In this document: piece after piece, positions 7,973 to 15,587 of the stretch
Layout of the letters: each line of letters starts with the position of its first letter
Position numbering within the stretch: position 1 is the stretch's first letter
NCBI GenBank assembly: GCA_002894665.1
Contig: NCRB01000033.1
Span: 1-32,339, forward strand
From: Salinivenus iranica
GTDB lineage: Bacteria; Bacteroidota; Rhodothermia; Rhodothermales; Salinibacteraceae
Length of the DNA: 32,339 bases
Reading direction: 5' to 3'
The notes under the pieces: model-generated
What the model saw: the letters and a program-made list of their open reading frames with translations, nothing else
Databases searched by the model: none
Told to the model about the DNA's origin: nothing
Position numbers and translations under genes: made by a program

Positions 7973-8641
7973 GTGCTGTACCTCGTCCCCACCCCCATCG
8001 GCAACCTCGACGACATCACCTACCGGGCCGTGCGCACCCTCCGCGAGGTCGACCTCATCGCCTGCGAGGATACGCGCACCTCCGGCGTGCTGCTCGACCA
8101 CTACGACATCGACACGCCCACGACCGCCTACCACGAGCACAACGAACACGACAAAACGCCGCAGCTGGTCACTCGGATGCGGGCGGGACACGACATTGCC
8201 CTGATTAGCGATGCCGGATCGCCGGGCATCTCCGATCCCGGGTTCTACATCGTTCGCGCCTGTCGGGACGAGGGCATTGACGTCCAGCCGCTGCCCGGCC
8301 CCACCGCCCTCGTGCCCGCCCTCACCGCCAGTGCCCTGCCCAGCGACCGGTTTGTCTTTGAGGGGTTCTTGCCCAAGAAAAAGGGGCGCCAGACCCGACT
8401 CCAGGCCCTTGCGTCTGAACCCCGGACGATGGTTTTCTATGAGGCGCCCTACCGCCTCCTCCGCACCCTCGACGACTTCATCGATCACTTCGGCCCCGAC
8501 CGGCCCGCCGCCGTGGCTCGCGAGCTCACGAAGACCTACGAAGAGGTGGAGCGTGGAACGCTCCAGGAAGTCCGGTCGTATTTTGGCGCGTATGATCAAG
8601 TGCGTGGCGAGTGCGTGATCGTTGTTCACGGGGCCGATTAA
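7973..8641 (+). CDS. rsmI: 16S rRNA (cytidine(1402)-2'-O)-methyltransferase RsmI
   Basis: RsmI uses S-adenosylmethionine to methylate the 2'-O of C1402 in the decoding centre of 16S rRNA. The 222-residue protein shows the tetrapyrrole-methylase fold: PTPIGNLDD at 7-14, ACEDTRTS at 30-37, DAGSPGISDPG at 80-90, LPGPTA at about 103-108 and FYEAPYRL at about 154-161. It is shorter than E. coli RsmI (286) because it lacks the C-terminal extension; short forms are familiar in Bacteroidota. The start is GTG at 7973, and no in-frame ATG lies upstream of the conserved N-terminus. It sits 16 bp after the permease gene. Confidence 0.95.
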   Translation: MLYLVPTPIGNLDDITYRAVRTLREVDLIACEDTRTSGVLLDHYDIDTPTTAYHEHNEHDKTPQLVTRMRAGHDIALISDAGSPGISDPGFYIVRACRDEGIDVQPLPGPTALVPALTASALPSDRFVFEGFLPKKKGRQTRLQALASEPRTMVFYEAPYRLLRTLDDFIDHFGPDRPAAVARELTKTYEEVERGTLQEVRSYFGAYDQVRGECVIVVHGAD

Positions 8642-8667
8642 CTCGTCGCCGCGACGGGTTCAAGGGC

Positions 8668-8709
8668 GGGGCGCCCCCTTCACAAACAGGGGCGTCCCTT
8701 CACAAACAG
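8668..8709. repeat. Two tandem copies of a 20-21 bp unit
   Basis: CTTCACAAACAG occurs at 8678-8689 and again at 8698-8709, each preceded by GGGGCG plus a C-rich run. This is a direct duplication with a period of 20 bp and two mismatches. It lies in the 236-bp gap after rsmI. That gap also has a short CGTCG/CGACG hairpin at about 8644-8656 and otherwise shows no gene or clear promoter. Confidence 0.65.
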
Positions 8710-8877
8710 AAGGGCCTGCAATAATTGGAGGGGGATCTTCGCTTTACAAGCACACGCAACGGGCGCCGACCCGCTCGCCGCTGTGTCTTCGTCCGATTCG
8801 CCTCTTCGCGGTTGATGGGCGGAGGCCCTTGTCCTCCACTACGCTGTGACCTTCTCCACGAGTTTTCAACGCGACGC

Positions 8878-11865
8878 ATGACGAACTGGAAGCGGATCGA
8901 CCGACTCACGGCTGGCGCGGTCTTTCTCTGGGCCCTGGGATTGTATCTGGCCACTATGGCTCCGTCGGTCTCGTTTTGGGACCCGGGAGAGCGCATCGCC
9001 AGCGCCTTTAAGCTACAGGTCATGCACCCTCCCGGAGCGCCGTTCTACCTGCTCGTGGGGCGGCTCTTTTCCATGCTCGCGCCCTCGGCCGAATCGGTTG
9101 CCTGGATGGTCAACCTGATCTCGGTGCTCGCGAGTGCAGGCACCGTCCTGCTGACCCACCTGATCATCGTTCGCCTCGTCCGTCGCTGGCAGCCCGCCCC
9201 CAGCGAGCGCTCCACCGTCCAGCAGGGCATTGCCCTCGCCAGCGGCGCAATTGGGGCCCTCACCTACGCCGCCACCGATTCGTTCTGGTTCAACGCCGGG
9301 ATCGCGGAGGTCTACGCGCTTTCGACCTTCTTTACGGCCTTGGTGGTGTGGCTCGTGCTCAAGTGGAGCGCCGCCGCTCGCTGGGAGGAGGCCCAGCTTC
9401 GCGGCAGTGGCTCCCACCTCTTTCAATTGAACGCCAACCGGTACCTCGTCCTCATCGCGTTTCTGTTCGGAATCGCGATTGGGATTCACCTGCTGAGTCT
9501 CCTGGCGTTCTTCTTCGTGGCCCTCATTGTCTTCTTTACCGAGTTTGACAAGGAGGCCTGGACGTCCAAGCAACGCTGGGGGTACCTTACGCTGGCGGGG
9601 GCCGTGTCGGCGGGCCTCTTCCTGGCCATCTATCCGGGCCTCGTGAAGGGCCTCCCGAAGGTGTTCGAGGCCACCGGCGCCCCCCTGGTCGCCGCCGTCG
9701 GAATCACGGCCCTCGTCGGCTACGGCATTTCCGCCACGCACACCCGTCGGATGGCCGTGGCGAACCTGGCCCTCATGTGCCTTGCGGTGATCCTGATCGG
9801 TTATGGCTCCTACACGCTCGTCTTCGTCCGCAGCGCGACCGAGCCGTCGATCGACATGAACGACCCGGATACGATCGAGCGCTTCATCTCGTACCTCGAA
9901 CGGGAGCAGTATGGGGACACCCCGCTCCTGCAGGGCGTCACCTTCGACTCTGAATCCGGGCGCGTGAATCCGCGCGAGGGGGAGACCACCCTCTTCCCCC
10001 GCCGCCACTCGGTCGACCCTCAGCACTGGCGCGTCTACGAGCGCTACGACTCGGACCTGGAGTTTTTCCTCGACTATCAGGTCGGGTACATGTACCTGCG
10101 GTACTTCCTGTGGAACTTCTCGGGCCGTGCAAGCGACGTGCAGGGCGCTCCCGCCATCACCGGTCTCCCCTTTATCGATCCGCCCTCCACATCCGCCTCC
10201 ACGGCCTCCGCCTCCGGGGCCAGCTCCAACGGAGCCTCCGGGGCCGACCAGGTGCGCAAGACCCCCAGCGAACGAGAGTCGCGCAACGTGTACTTCGCCC
10301 TGCCGCTCCTCCTGGGCCTTTTTGGGGCCTTCTACCACTTCAATCGCGACTGGCGGCGGGCCTTCAGCGTCTTTGTGCTGTTCTTTATGACAGGCATCGG
10401 GATCATTCTATACCTGAACCAGACCCCGATGCAGCCGCGCGAGCGGGACTATTCGTACGTCGGAAGCTTCCTCGCCTTTAGCCTGTGGGTGGGGATCGGC
10501 GCCGGGGGGCTTCTCCAAATGGCCTACGAGTCGGTGCGCGACTCGCTGGCGTCGACCGGACGGGCGGCCACCCTGTTCGGCGCAGGCCTGCTGATCTTTT
10601 TGGCCGTGCCCGGCTGGATGACCGTCGAAAACTACGGGGACCACGACCGCTCGGGGAATCACGTGCCGCGAGACTATGCCCACAACATGCTTTCCAGCGT
10701 GGCCGAGGACGGCATCATCTTCACCAACGGCGACAACGATACCTACCCGCTGTGGTACCTCCAGGAGGTTGAAGGCGTGCGCACGGACGTGCGGGTCGTA
10801 AACCTCTCCCTGCTGAACACGCCCTGGTATATCCGCCAGCTGAAGGAGCACAGCACCTACGAGTCCGCCCCCCTCCCGATCTCAATGTCGAATGAGCAGA
10901 TCCAGTCCCTGCGGCCGCGGCAGTGGGAGGCCCGCCAGGTCCAGCTGCCCGTCAGCGACGCGGCGGTGACGTCGGGCTGGAACGACTACCTCCCCAATAC
11001 GGACACCTCGGCCCTCCAGCGCCCCATGCAGTGGAAGCTCCAGGGGCGCTCCTACGGCCAGGACTCCCGCATCCTCCAGGTCGCCGACCTAGTGGCCTAC
11101 AATATGCTCCGCACCAACGCCGAAAACGACTGGGAGCGGCCCATCTACTTCGCCGTGACGGTCGCCCAGTCCGGTCAGCTCAACCTGAACAACTACTTTC
11201 AGCTTGAGGGGCAAGCCTACCGCGTCCTCCCCATCCAGCACGACCAGCCGCTGGGCCGCGTCATCCCCGGGCTGACCGACGACCGGATGTCAAACTTCCG
11301 GTTTAGCAACCTGTCCGACTCCACGGTCTACTACAACGAAAATGCGCGCCGGATGGTGGACGGCTACCGGCTTCACTTTTCGCACGCGGCCCAGCAGCTG
11401 GCCCGCCAGGGCCACCAGGAGCGGGCCGGTCGCTTCCTGACGGACTTCACGAGTCAGGTCCCGTTCTCCACGATTCCCGGCGACATCCAAACGATGATGT
11501 TCACGGCCGATGCCTTCCGGACGATCGGCGATACCGAGAACGCGGTCGACATCCTGGACCGGGCCCAGCCCGAGGTGTTCAACGAGCTGCGCACGGCCAA
11601 CTCACGGCGTTCCTTCAGCCGCGCCCTGCAGTACGCGGGAATGATGAGGCGCAGCTACACGGACACCGGGATGAGCGACGCGACCGAGGCCTTCGACAAC
11701 CGGCTGAACGACGTCCTGTCACAGGTGCCGTACCAGATCCCCCCACGGGTGCGACAGGCCTACGGACTAACCAGCGATTCGGCGGGCACCGCCGCGCCCG
11801 GTCTGCAGCCTCCCGCCCCGGGCAACGCTCCTGGCGGTGAATCGCCTCCTGCGGGGGGACCCTAG
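8878..11865 (+). CDS. DUF2723 multi-pass membrane protein, probable GT-C type glycosyltransferase
   Basis: The 995-residue protein begins with the DUF2723 signature. A first membrane helix (about 12-29) is followed by FWDPGE at 33-38, whose acidic residues fit the catalytic loop of GT-C enzymes, and HPPGAPFY at 50-57. Some ten further hydrophobic helices lie before about residue 600, interrupted by a long soluble loop and a Ser/Ala-rich linker at about 436-461. The C-terminal 380 residues are soluble, start near GDNDTYPLWY (about 617) and end in a Pro/Gly-rich tail. Eukaryotic TMEM260, an O-mannosyltransferase, belongs to the same family. The bacterial acceptor is not known to me. The ATG at 8878 directly precedes the family N-terminus; the 51 codons before it are unrelated. 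Confidence 0.85.
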   Translation: MTNWKRIDRLTAGAVFLWALGLYLATMAPSVSFWDPGERIASAFKLQVMHPPGAPFYLLVGRLFSMLAPSAESVAWMVNLISVLASAGTVLLTHLIIVRLVRRWQPAPSERSTVQQGIALASGAIGALTYAATDSFWFNAGIAEVYALSTFFTALVVWLVLKWSAAARWEEAQLRGSGSHLFQLNANRYLVLIAFLFGIAIGIHLLSLLAFFFVALIVFFTEFDKEAWTSKQRWGYLTLAGAVSAGLFLAIYPGLVKGLPKVFEATGAPLVAAVGITALVGYGISATHTRRMAVANLALMCLAVILIGYGSYTLVFVRSATEPSIDMNDPDTIERFISYLEREQYGDTPLLQGVTFDSESGRVNPREGETTLFPRRHSVDPQHWRVYERYDSDLEFFLDYQVGYMYLRYFLWNFSGRASDVQGAPAITGLPFIDPPSTSASTASASGASSNGASGADQVRKTPSERESRNVYFALPLLLGLFGAFYHFNRDWRRAFSVFVLFFMTGIGIILYLNQTPMQPRERDYSYVGSFLAFSLWVGIGAGGLLQMAYESVRDSLASTGRAATLFGAGLLIFLAVPGWMTVENYGDHDRSGNHVPRDYAHNMLSSVAEDGIIFTNGDNDTYPLWYLQEVEGVRTDVRVVNLSLLNTPWYIRQLKEHSTYESAPLPISMSNEQIQSLRPRQWEARQVQLPVSDAAVTSGWNDYLPNTDTSALQRPMQWKLQGRSYGQDSRILQVADLVAYNMLRTNAENDWERPIYFAVTVAQSGQLNLNNYFQLEGQAYRVLPIQHDQPLGRVIPGLTDDRMSNFRFSNLSDSTVYYNENARRMVDGYRLHFSHAAQQLARQGHQERAGRFLTDFTSQVPFSTIPGDIQTMMFTADAFRTIGDTENAVDILDRAQPEVFNELRTANSRRSFSRALQYAGMMRRSYTDTGMSDATEAFDNRLNDVLSQVPYQIPPRVRQAYGLTSDSAGTAAPGLQPPAPGNAPGGESPPAGGP

Positions 11866-11887
11866 GTGCCCCGGCCGGGGCGGCCAC
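11864..11887 (+). terminator. Possible hairpin after the DUF2723 gene
   Basis: A perfect 14-base palindrome GCCCCGGCCGGGGC (11868-11881) starts 3 bases after the stop and can be extended by GGTG/CACC with a bulge. No T-run follows, so termination is only suggested. It separates the DUF2723 gene from the cold-shock promoter. Confidence 0.35.
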
Positions 11888-11912
11888 CCTGGACCGGCCC
11901 CCCCATAGGCGC

Positions 11913-11941
11913 TTGACAGCCCCCCTGGCCCGGTCTATGTT
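11913..11941 (+). promoter_or_regulatory. Sigma70-type promoter of the cold-shock gene
   Basis: A perfect TTGACA at 11913-11918 is followed by a 17-bp spacer and TATGTT at 11936-11941, which matches TATAAT at four of six bases. Transcription would start near 11948, leaving a leader of about 150 nt. A second -10-like box, TACAAT at 11982-11987, has no good -35 and could be an alternative start. Confidence 0.65.
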
Positions 11942-11947
11942 TACATC

Positions 11948-12100
11948 ACGACGTATCGCACTTGCGTTCCGCCTGTTGCGCTACAATCGGGATCTCTCCC
12001 ACTCTCTCCTCATCGTACTTTCCGACGCTTCGGCCTTCCCACCCCGTGCGGCCCCACCCCGAGGCGGGGAGCGCCCGACGACGAAGACTTCCGGCCCGCC
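11948..12100 (+). promoter_or_regulatory. Long 5' leader of the cold-shock gene
   Basis: The predicted leader is about 153 nt, close to the roughly 160-nt leader of E. coli cspA that acts as a cold-responsive RNA switch. A GC hairpin (CCCCG/CGGGG with loop AGG, 12057-12069) lies about 30 nt before the ATG. No Shine-Dalgarno sequence is evident. A regulatory role is inferred from length and gene identity only. Confidence 0.4.
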
Positions 12101-12418
12101 ATGCAATACAGTACAGTGAAGTGGTTCGACGCCAAGAAGGGATACGGGTTCATTGACCACCCCGAAGACGGAGACGATGTCTTCGTCCATTACTCGAACA
12201 TCGAGTCGGACGACGACTTCAAGACGCTTCGCGCCGGCCAGGACGTCAAATTCGAAATGAACGACGGCCCGAAGGGACTGCACGCGCTCAACGTAGTCGC
12301 GACGGAGGAAGACGACGCCGACCAATCCGCGGACGAGTCCCCGGAGGACTCCTCAGCCTATGAGATTGACCCCGCCGACCTAGACCCAACGGCTCAGGTC
12401 GATCCACTTGCGTCATAA
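12101..12418 (+). CDS. Cold-shock domain protein with acidic C-terminal tail
   Basis: The first 67 residues form a cold-shock domain that binds single-stranded [18 protein letters not shown] (7-18, RNP1 at 13-18) and VFVHY (27-31, RNP2), followed by the usual QDVKFE strand. Unlike the classic 65-70-residue CspA, this one carries about 38 extra residues, rich in Asp, Glu and Ser and low in basic residues. The tail may help solubility at high salt or shield the basic nucleic-acid surface. The ATG at 12101 is the natural start. ybeY begins 35 bp after the stop, so cspA, ybeY and hpf could share a transcript that ends at the terminator at 13351. Confidence 0.92.
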   Translation: MQYSTVKWFDAKKGYGFIDHPEDGDDVFVHYSNIESDDDFKTLRAGQDVKFEMNDGPKGLHALNVVATEEDDADQSADESPEDSSAYEIDPADLDPTAQVDPLAS

Positions 12419-12453
12419 CCCGGCGTCCCTGTATTTCTTTCTCCCCCGTTTTC

Positions 12454-12909
12454 GTGGACGACGCTTACACGACCCCTCTATCCATTCAACAGGTGCATCC
12501 CTCTCGTCAACTGGACGAGGAGGCCCTCGAACGTCTCATTCGCCACGTCATAGAGGCCGAGCACGGCGACTTGGTGCACCTTAGCGTCGTGCTCACAGAC
12601 CACGAGACCGTCCGCTCCCTGAACGTGTCGTACCTCGACCACGACTACGACACGGATGTCCTTTCCTTTTCCCTCCGCGACGCCCCAGACAACGACGATC
12701 AAATCGTGGAGGGAGAGATTTACATCGACCTCGACACGGCCGCCGAGCGCCACGAGGAATTCGACGCCTCGTTTGCGGAAGAGGCCCACCGGTACGTCGT
12801 ACACGGCCTGCTTCACCTCCTCGGATACGACGACCAAACCCCCGCCGGGCAAGAGACCATGCGGGCCCTGGAAGACCAGTATCTCGAAGCGGCCCCACCG
12901 GCCTCCTGA
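12454..12909 (+). CDS. ybeY: Endoribonuclease YbeY (rRNA maturation factor)
   Basis: YbeY is a metal-dependent single-strand RNase needed for 16S rRNA 3'-end maturation and 70S quality control. The 151-residue protein has the family blocks: NVSYLDHDYDTDVLSF (57-72), GEIYIDLDTA (87-96) and the metal motif HGLLHLLGYDD at 117-127. His117 and His121 are present, but the third canonical His is Asp127. I recall such Asp variants in other Bacteroidota YbeY. The gene uses a GTG start at 12454; the upstream cold-shock gene ends 35 bp before it and hpf starts 93 bp after it. The acidic composition suits a halophile. Confidence 0.92.
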   Translation: MDDAYTTPLSIQQVHPSRQLDEEALERLIRHVIEAEHGDLVHLSVVLTDHETVRSLNVSYLDHDYDTDVLSFSLRDAPDNDDQIVEGEIYIDLDTAAERHEEFDASFAEEAHRYVVHGLLHLLGYDDQTPAGQETMRALEDQYLEAAPPAS

Positions 12910-13002
12910 CTCCTCCCGCCGTCCCGGAAACATCGGGCCGACGTGGGAATGAGAGAGACCCTACCGTCTTATGCTCATCTGTCACAAATCCCGCCCGCCC
13001 CT

Positions 13003-13323
13003 ATGGCCTTTCAGACGCAGATTACCGCTCGACACGTGGACATCAGTGATCGGATTCGCGAGTACGCCGCGGAGCGCACAAGCAAGCTCGAGCAGTTTTA
13101 CGACGGGATCGTAAACGCCCACGTCATTCTGGGGGAGGACAATTCTCCCGCCGCGAAGAAGACCGCCGCGATCAACATCGAAGTGTACCAGCAACAGCTC
13201 TCGGCCGAAGACAGTGCCGACACACACAAGGAGGCGATTAACCTGTGCTTCGATCACCTTCGTCGTCAGTTGGAAAAGTACAAGTCCAAGCTCCGAAGCA
13301 AGGAGAAGGATGTTCACCGGTAG
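13003..13323 (+). CDS. hpf: Short-form ribosome hibernation promoting factor
   Basis: HPF/RaiA-family proteins bind the decoding centre of idle ribosomes and, in the short form, promote 100S dimers together with RMF or alone. From the ATG at 13003 the 106-residue product starts MAFQTQITARHVDISDRIREYA, the standard family beginning. It has the beta-alpha-beta-beta-beta-alpha pattern and ends in a basic helix (LRRQLEKYKSKLRSKEK), which contacts rRNA. There is no long-form C-terminal dimerisation domain. An in-frame ATG at 12943 would add 20 unrelated residues and is less likely. A strong terminator follows 27 bp after the stop. Confidence 0.92.
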   Translation: MAFQTQITARHVDISDRIREYAAERTSKLEQFYDGIVNAHVILGEDNSPAAKKTAAINIEVYQQQLSAEDSADTHKEAINLCFDHLRRQLEKYKSKLRSKEKDVHR

Positions 13324-13350
13324 AGGAACGCCCCTTTTTTCATCCCCAGC

Positions 13351-13386
13351 GGGCCCAGTCTTCAGAGGACTGGGCCCATTTTTCTT
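13351..13386 (+). terminator. Intrinsic terminator after hpf
   Basis: GGGCCCAGTC (13351-13360) pairs perfectly with GACTGGGCCC (13368-13377) around a 7-base loop, and ATTTTTCTTTC follows. This is the strongest terminator in the window and ends the cold-shock/ybeY/hpf transcript. On the minus strand the bases after the stem lack a T-run, so it should not terminate metF efficiently. Confidence 0.9.
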
Positions 13387-13407
13387 TCGTCCTCTTTTTC
13401 TCTTCCA

Positions 13408-14364
13408 CTACGCCATCTTTCGGAGAGGCGATACAACCTTTTTCACCGTCTGGGCGCTGGACATAATGTAGAAGTGAATACAGGGCACTCCTGCACTCAT
13501 CAGTTCCTCGGTCTGCTGAATGGCCCACTCCACCCCGATGTCCTCCACATCCTCGGGATCGGCGGCGTCGACTTCAGCGGCCAGGGCCTCCGGAATCTCC
13601 GTGTGAAAGTGCTTGGGCAGCAGGCGGAGGTGGCTCTTTCGCTTCAGAATCTTGATTCCCGGGATGATGGGCACCTCAATGCCGACATCTCGGCACTCGT
13701 CGACAAAGTTGAAGAAGTACTCGTTGTCGAAGAACATCTGCGTGACGATGTAGTCCGCCCCGGCTTCCACCTTCTGCTTTAATCGCATGATGTCCCACGT
13801 CAGATTGGGCGCCCCAAAGTGGGTCTCCGGATACCCCCCCACCCCAACACAAAAGTCGGTGGGCTCCGCGTTGGCCAGCTCTTCCAGATACCGTCCCTCA
13901 TTCATGTCGTTAATCTGACGCACGAGGTCGACGGCATACTCGTTGCGGGAGCGGGTGCCCTTCAGGGGCTTTTCGTACCCGTTGTCGTCTCCCCGGATGG
14001 CGAGCACGTTGTCGATGCCCAGGTAGTTGAGCTCAATGAGAGCGTCCTCGGTTTCCTCTCGGGTGAACCCGCGGCAGAGAAGGTGGGGGACGGTGTCGAT
14101 GTCAAACCGGGCCTCAATGGCCGCACAGAGCCCGATCGTGCCCGGTCGTTTTCGTTTCACTCGCCGTTCCCAGGTGCCCTCCGCCGTCTGTTCGTATGTG
14201 ACCTCCGCCGAATGGCTGGTCACATCGACGAAGGGAGGATCGAACTGCATCAGTTCATCGACGACCTGCAAGATCTGGTCGGCTGATCCGCCCCGACGAG
14301 GGGGAATGATTTCATACGAGATGAGCGGATTCGATGCACGGTCCAGGTGTTCAGCAACCTTCAT
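13408..14364 (-). CDS. metF: Methylenetetrahydrofolate reductase
   Basis: MetF reduces 5,10-methylene-THF to 5-methyl-THF with FAD, supplying the methyl group for methionine. The 318-residue protein is a TIM barrel of normal length. It has the start SYEIIPPR (16-23) with Glu18 at the catalytic position, VTSHS (48-52) and LAIRGDD (121-127), whose Asp binds the flavin. GGYPETHFGAPN with ITQMFFDN-type blocks (VTQMFFDN) lies in the second half, and a P-I-I-P-G-I-K strand follows. The ATG at 14364 is the family start. It is convergent with hpf. No SAM riboswitch of a class I can recognise lies in the 289 bases upstream. Confidence 0.95.
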   Translation of the reverse strand: MKVAEHLDRASNPLISYEIIPPRRGGSADQILQVVDELMQFDPPFVDVTSHSAEVTYEQTAEGTWERRVKRKRPGTIGLCAAIEARFDIDTVPHLLCRGFTREETEDALIELNYLGIDNVLAIRGDDNGYEKPLKGTRSRNEYAVDLVRQINDMNEGRYLEELANAEPTDFCVGVGGYPETHFGAPNLTWDIMRLKQKVEAGADYIVTQMFFDNEYFFNFVDECRDVGIEVPIIPGIKILKRKSHLRLLPKHFHTEIPEALAAEVDAADPEDVEDIGVEWAIQQTEELMSAGVPCIHFYIMSSAQTVKKVVSPLRKMA

Positions 14365-14653
14365 GCGACGCGTCGTTGTGGATGGAGCGTATGCTCAAAC
14401 AAACCCTCTGAAATTTCCGGATATCATACCTTTCACTCCCACGGGTGTTCGGCGGCAGATCTGGTAGGGCTCGCGTGCACGGGCCGACACAGTCCCCCGG
14501 CTTTTCCTTCGGGGGTCCGGTCTCGTCCGCCCACAAGAACGAGGCTGTAGAACGGGGACGAGTTGCCCTATCGGGTCCCGTTCTTTGTTTCCGCTTCGCG
14601 CATTTCGTCGAAGCACATGGCCGCCCCGTACTGGCGAGTGCCCGGCCCCTGCG
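14365..14653. other. Intergenic region with unassigned hairpins upstream of metF
   Basis: This 289-bp stretch lies between metF and the small membrane protein gene, both on the minus strand. It holds a CCCCCG/CGGGGG hairpin (14493-14498 with 14510-14515). A second hairpin, AACGGGGAC with GTCCCGTT (14551-14582), is followed on the plus strand by TCTTTGTTT. On the minus strand a TATGAT box (about 14430-14435) could be the metF -10, but no good -35 is seen. The second hairpin may end the respiratory operon or a short plus-strand RNA. Confidence 0.4.
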
Positions 14654-14956
14654 TCAGTTTCGGCGCCTCCACAGCTCCTCGTGCCAGGCCTCGGGAATCC
14701 CTTCGGACCCGCCCCACGCATAGTGGTAGGTCCCCATGTCGGCCTGTCGGTACGTGCGCCGCTGATCGGCCCGGATCTCCCGGACGCCCACCGGCACCGC
14801 CGTTCCCTCGGCGGCCGCGCGTTCCCGCTTCACAACCGGATCTTCGTTGAAGGGGAGCGGGCGCTCGGGATGATAGATGCGGTACACCGTCACTCCCCCC
14901 CACAGGAGGAGTAGGAAAAACACCGGAGCAACCAGAATGAGGAAGAGAAAAGACAT
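14654..14956 (-). CDS. Small single-pass membrane protein of unknown function, last gene of the respiratory array
   Basis: The 100-residue product has one strong membrane helix at about residues 3-25. A charged soluble part follows, with YHPERPLPFNEDP near 28-40 and an aromatic stretch (TYHYAWGGSEGIPEAWHEELW) at the end. I do not recognise the family. The ATG at 14956 is chosen over one ten codons upstream because GGAGGG lies just before it, one of the few good ribosome sites here. It is 106 bp downstream of coxD, and a TATTAT box at 15016-15021 (minus) in that gap could give it its own promoter. Position and topology suggest an accessory of the oxidase, which is inference only. Confidence 0.65.
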   Translation of the reverse strand: MSFLFLILVAPVFFLLLLWGGVTVYRIYHPERPLPFNEDPVVKRERAAAEGTAVPVGVREIRADQRRTYRQADMGTYHYAWGGSEGIPEAWHEELWRRRN

Positions 14957-15062
14957 GGTGCCCTCCGTCGGTTTGACACCCACCATACGTGCAAAAACAG
15001 AAGCGCTTTCACCCCATAATACTGCACACCTTCTTCATGTGTTCGTATTTCCGTACTCTGCG

Positions 15063-15518
15063 TTAGGAGTCGCTATCGCCCGAGGCCGCCCCCGCGTCTG
15101 CTCCCCGATCGTCGGGGTAATCCGCAGGGGCCACGCGCAGCTGCTCCGAAGGAATTTGCTCCTGCTGTTGCTGCGCCGCTTCCTGCTCGCGTTCAATTTC
15201 TCCCATCGTTTGGCGGTCCACATTCCCCATATCTCCACGGAACGCCGTATCAATCATGGTGAACGTGATAAAGACCATCACCATGATGATCCCAATCGTG
15301 AAGGTCAGGGCATTGACCGGATTGTCGTACCGAAGCGCCATGAAGTAGAGCACAACGAGCGTGGCCTTGGTCGCGGCAATGCCGATGGCGACGGGCACCG
15401 CCAGCGGCCCAAGGGGCACGTAGGCCACCGCAACCGTCAGGACCGTAAGGAAAATCAATCCCCCGAACACCTTTAGGAGCGTTGCTTTCGGGAGAATGTG
15501 GTGACCGTCGTCTGACAT
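15063..15518 (-). CDS. coxD: Cytochrome c oxidase subunit IV (caa3 type)
   Basis: This small membrane subunit stabilises the oxidase core. The 151-residue protein has three hydrophobic helices (about 13-34, 39-61, 70-92) in the bacterial COX4 pattern. The middle helix contains KATLVVLYFMALRYD, the family hallmark. A hydrophilic tail of some 55 residues is rich in Gln, Glu and Asp and is longer than usual. The start ATG at 15518 is 69 bp after the coxC stop, consistent with one operon running coxB-coxA-coxC-coxD. Confidence 0.88.
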   Translation of the reverse strand: MSDDGHHILPKATLLKVFGGLIFLTVLTVAVAYVPLGPLAVPVAIGIAATKATLVVLYFMALRYDNPVNALTFTIGIIMVMVFITFTMIDTAFRGDMGNVDRQTMGEIEREQEAAQQQQEQIPSEQLRVAPADYPDDRGADAGAASGDSDS

Positions 15519-15587
15519 GGTGGAGTCGGTACGGATGCAGGGTGCACTCAGAATCGATAGAGCCGGGGAAGCGGCCCTGGTGTGGGG

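Noticed and set aside
8641-8680. Possible tRNA T-arm (GGGTTCAAG) after rsmI
   Set aside because: No acceptor, D or anticodon arms at the right spacing.
14365-14653. SAM riboswitch upstream of metF
   Set aside because: None of the conserved SAM-I or SAM-II core strings could be found; only unrelated hairpins are present.
14445-14723. 92-codon plus-strand frame between metF and the small membrane gene
   Set aside because: Arg/Pro/Ser-rich, overlaps the better-supported minus-strand gene, and has no motif.
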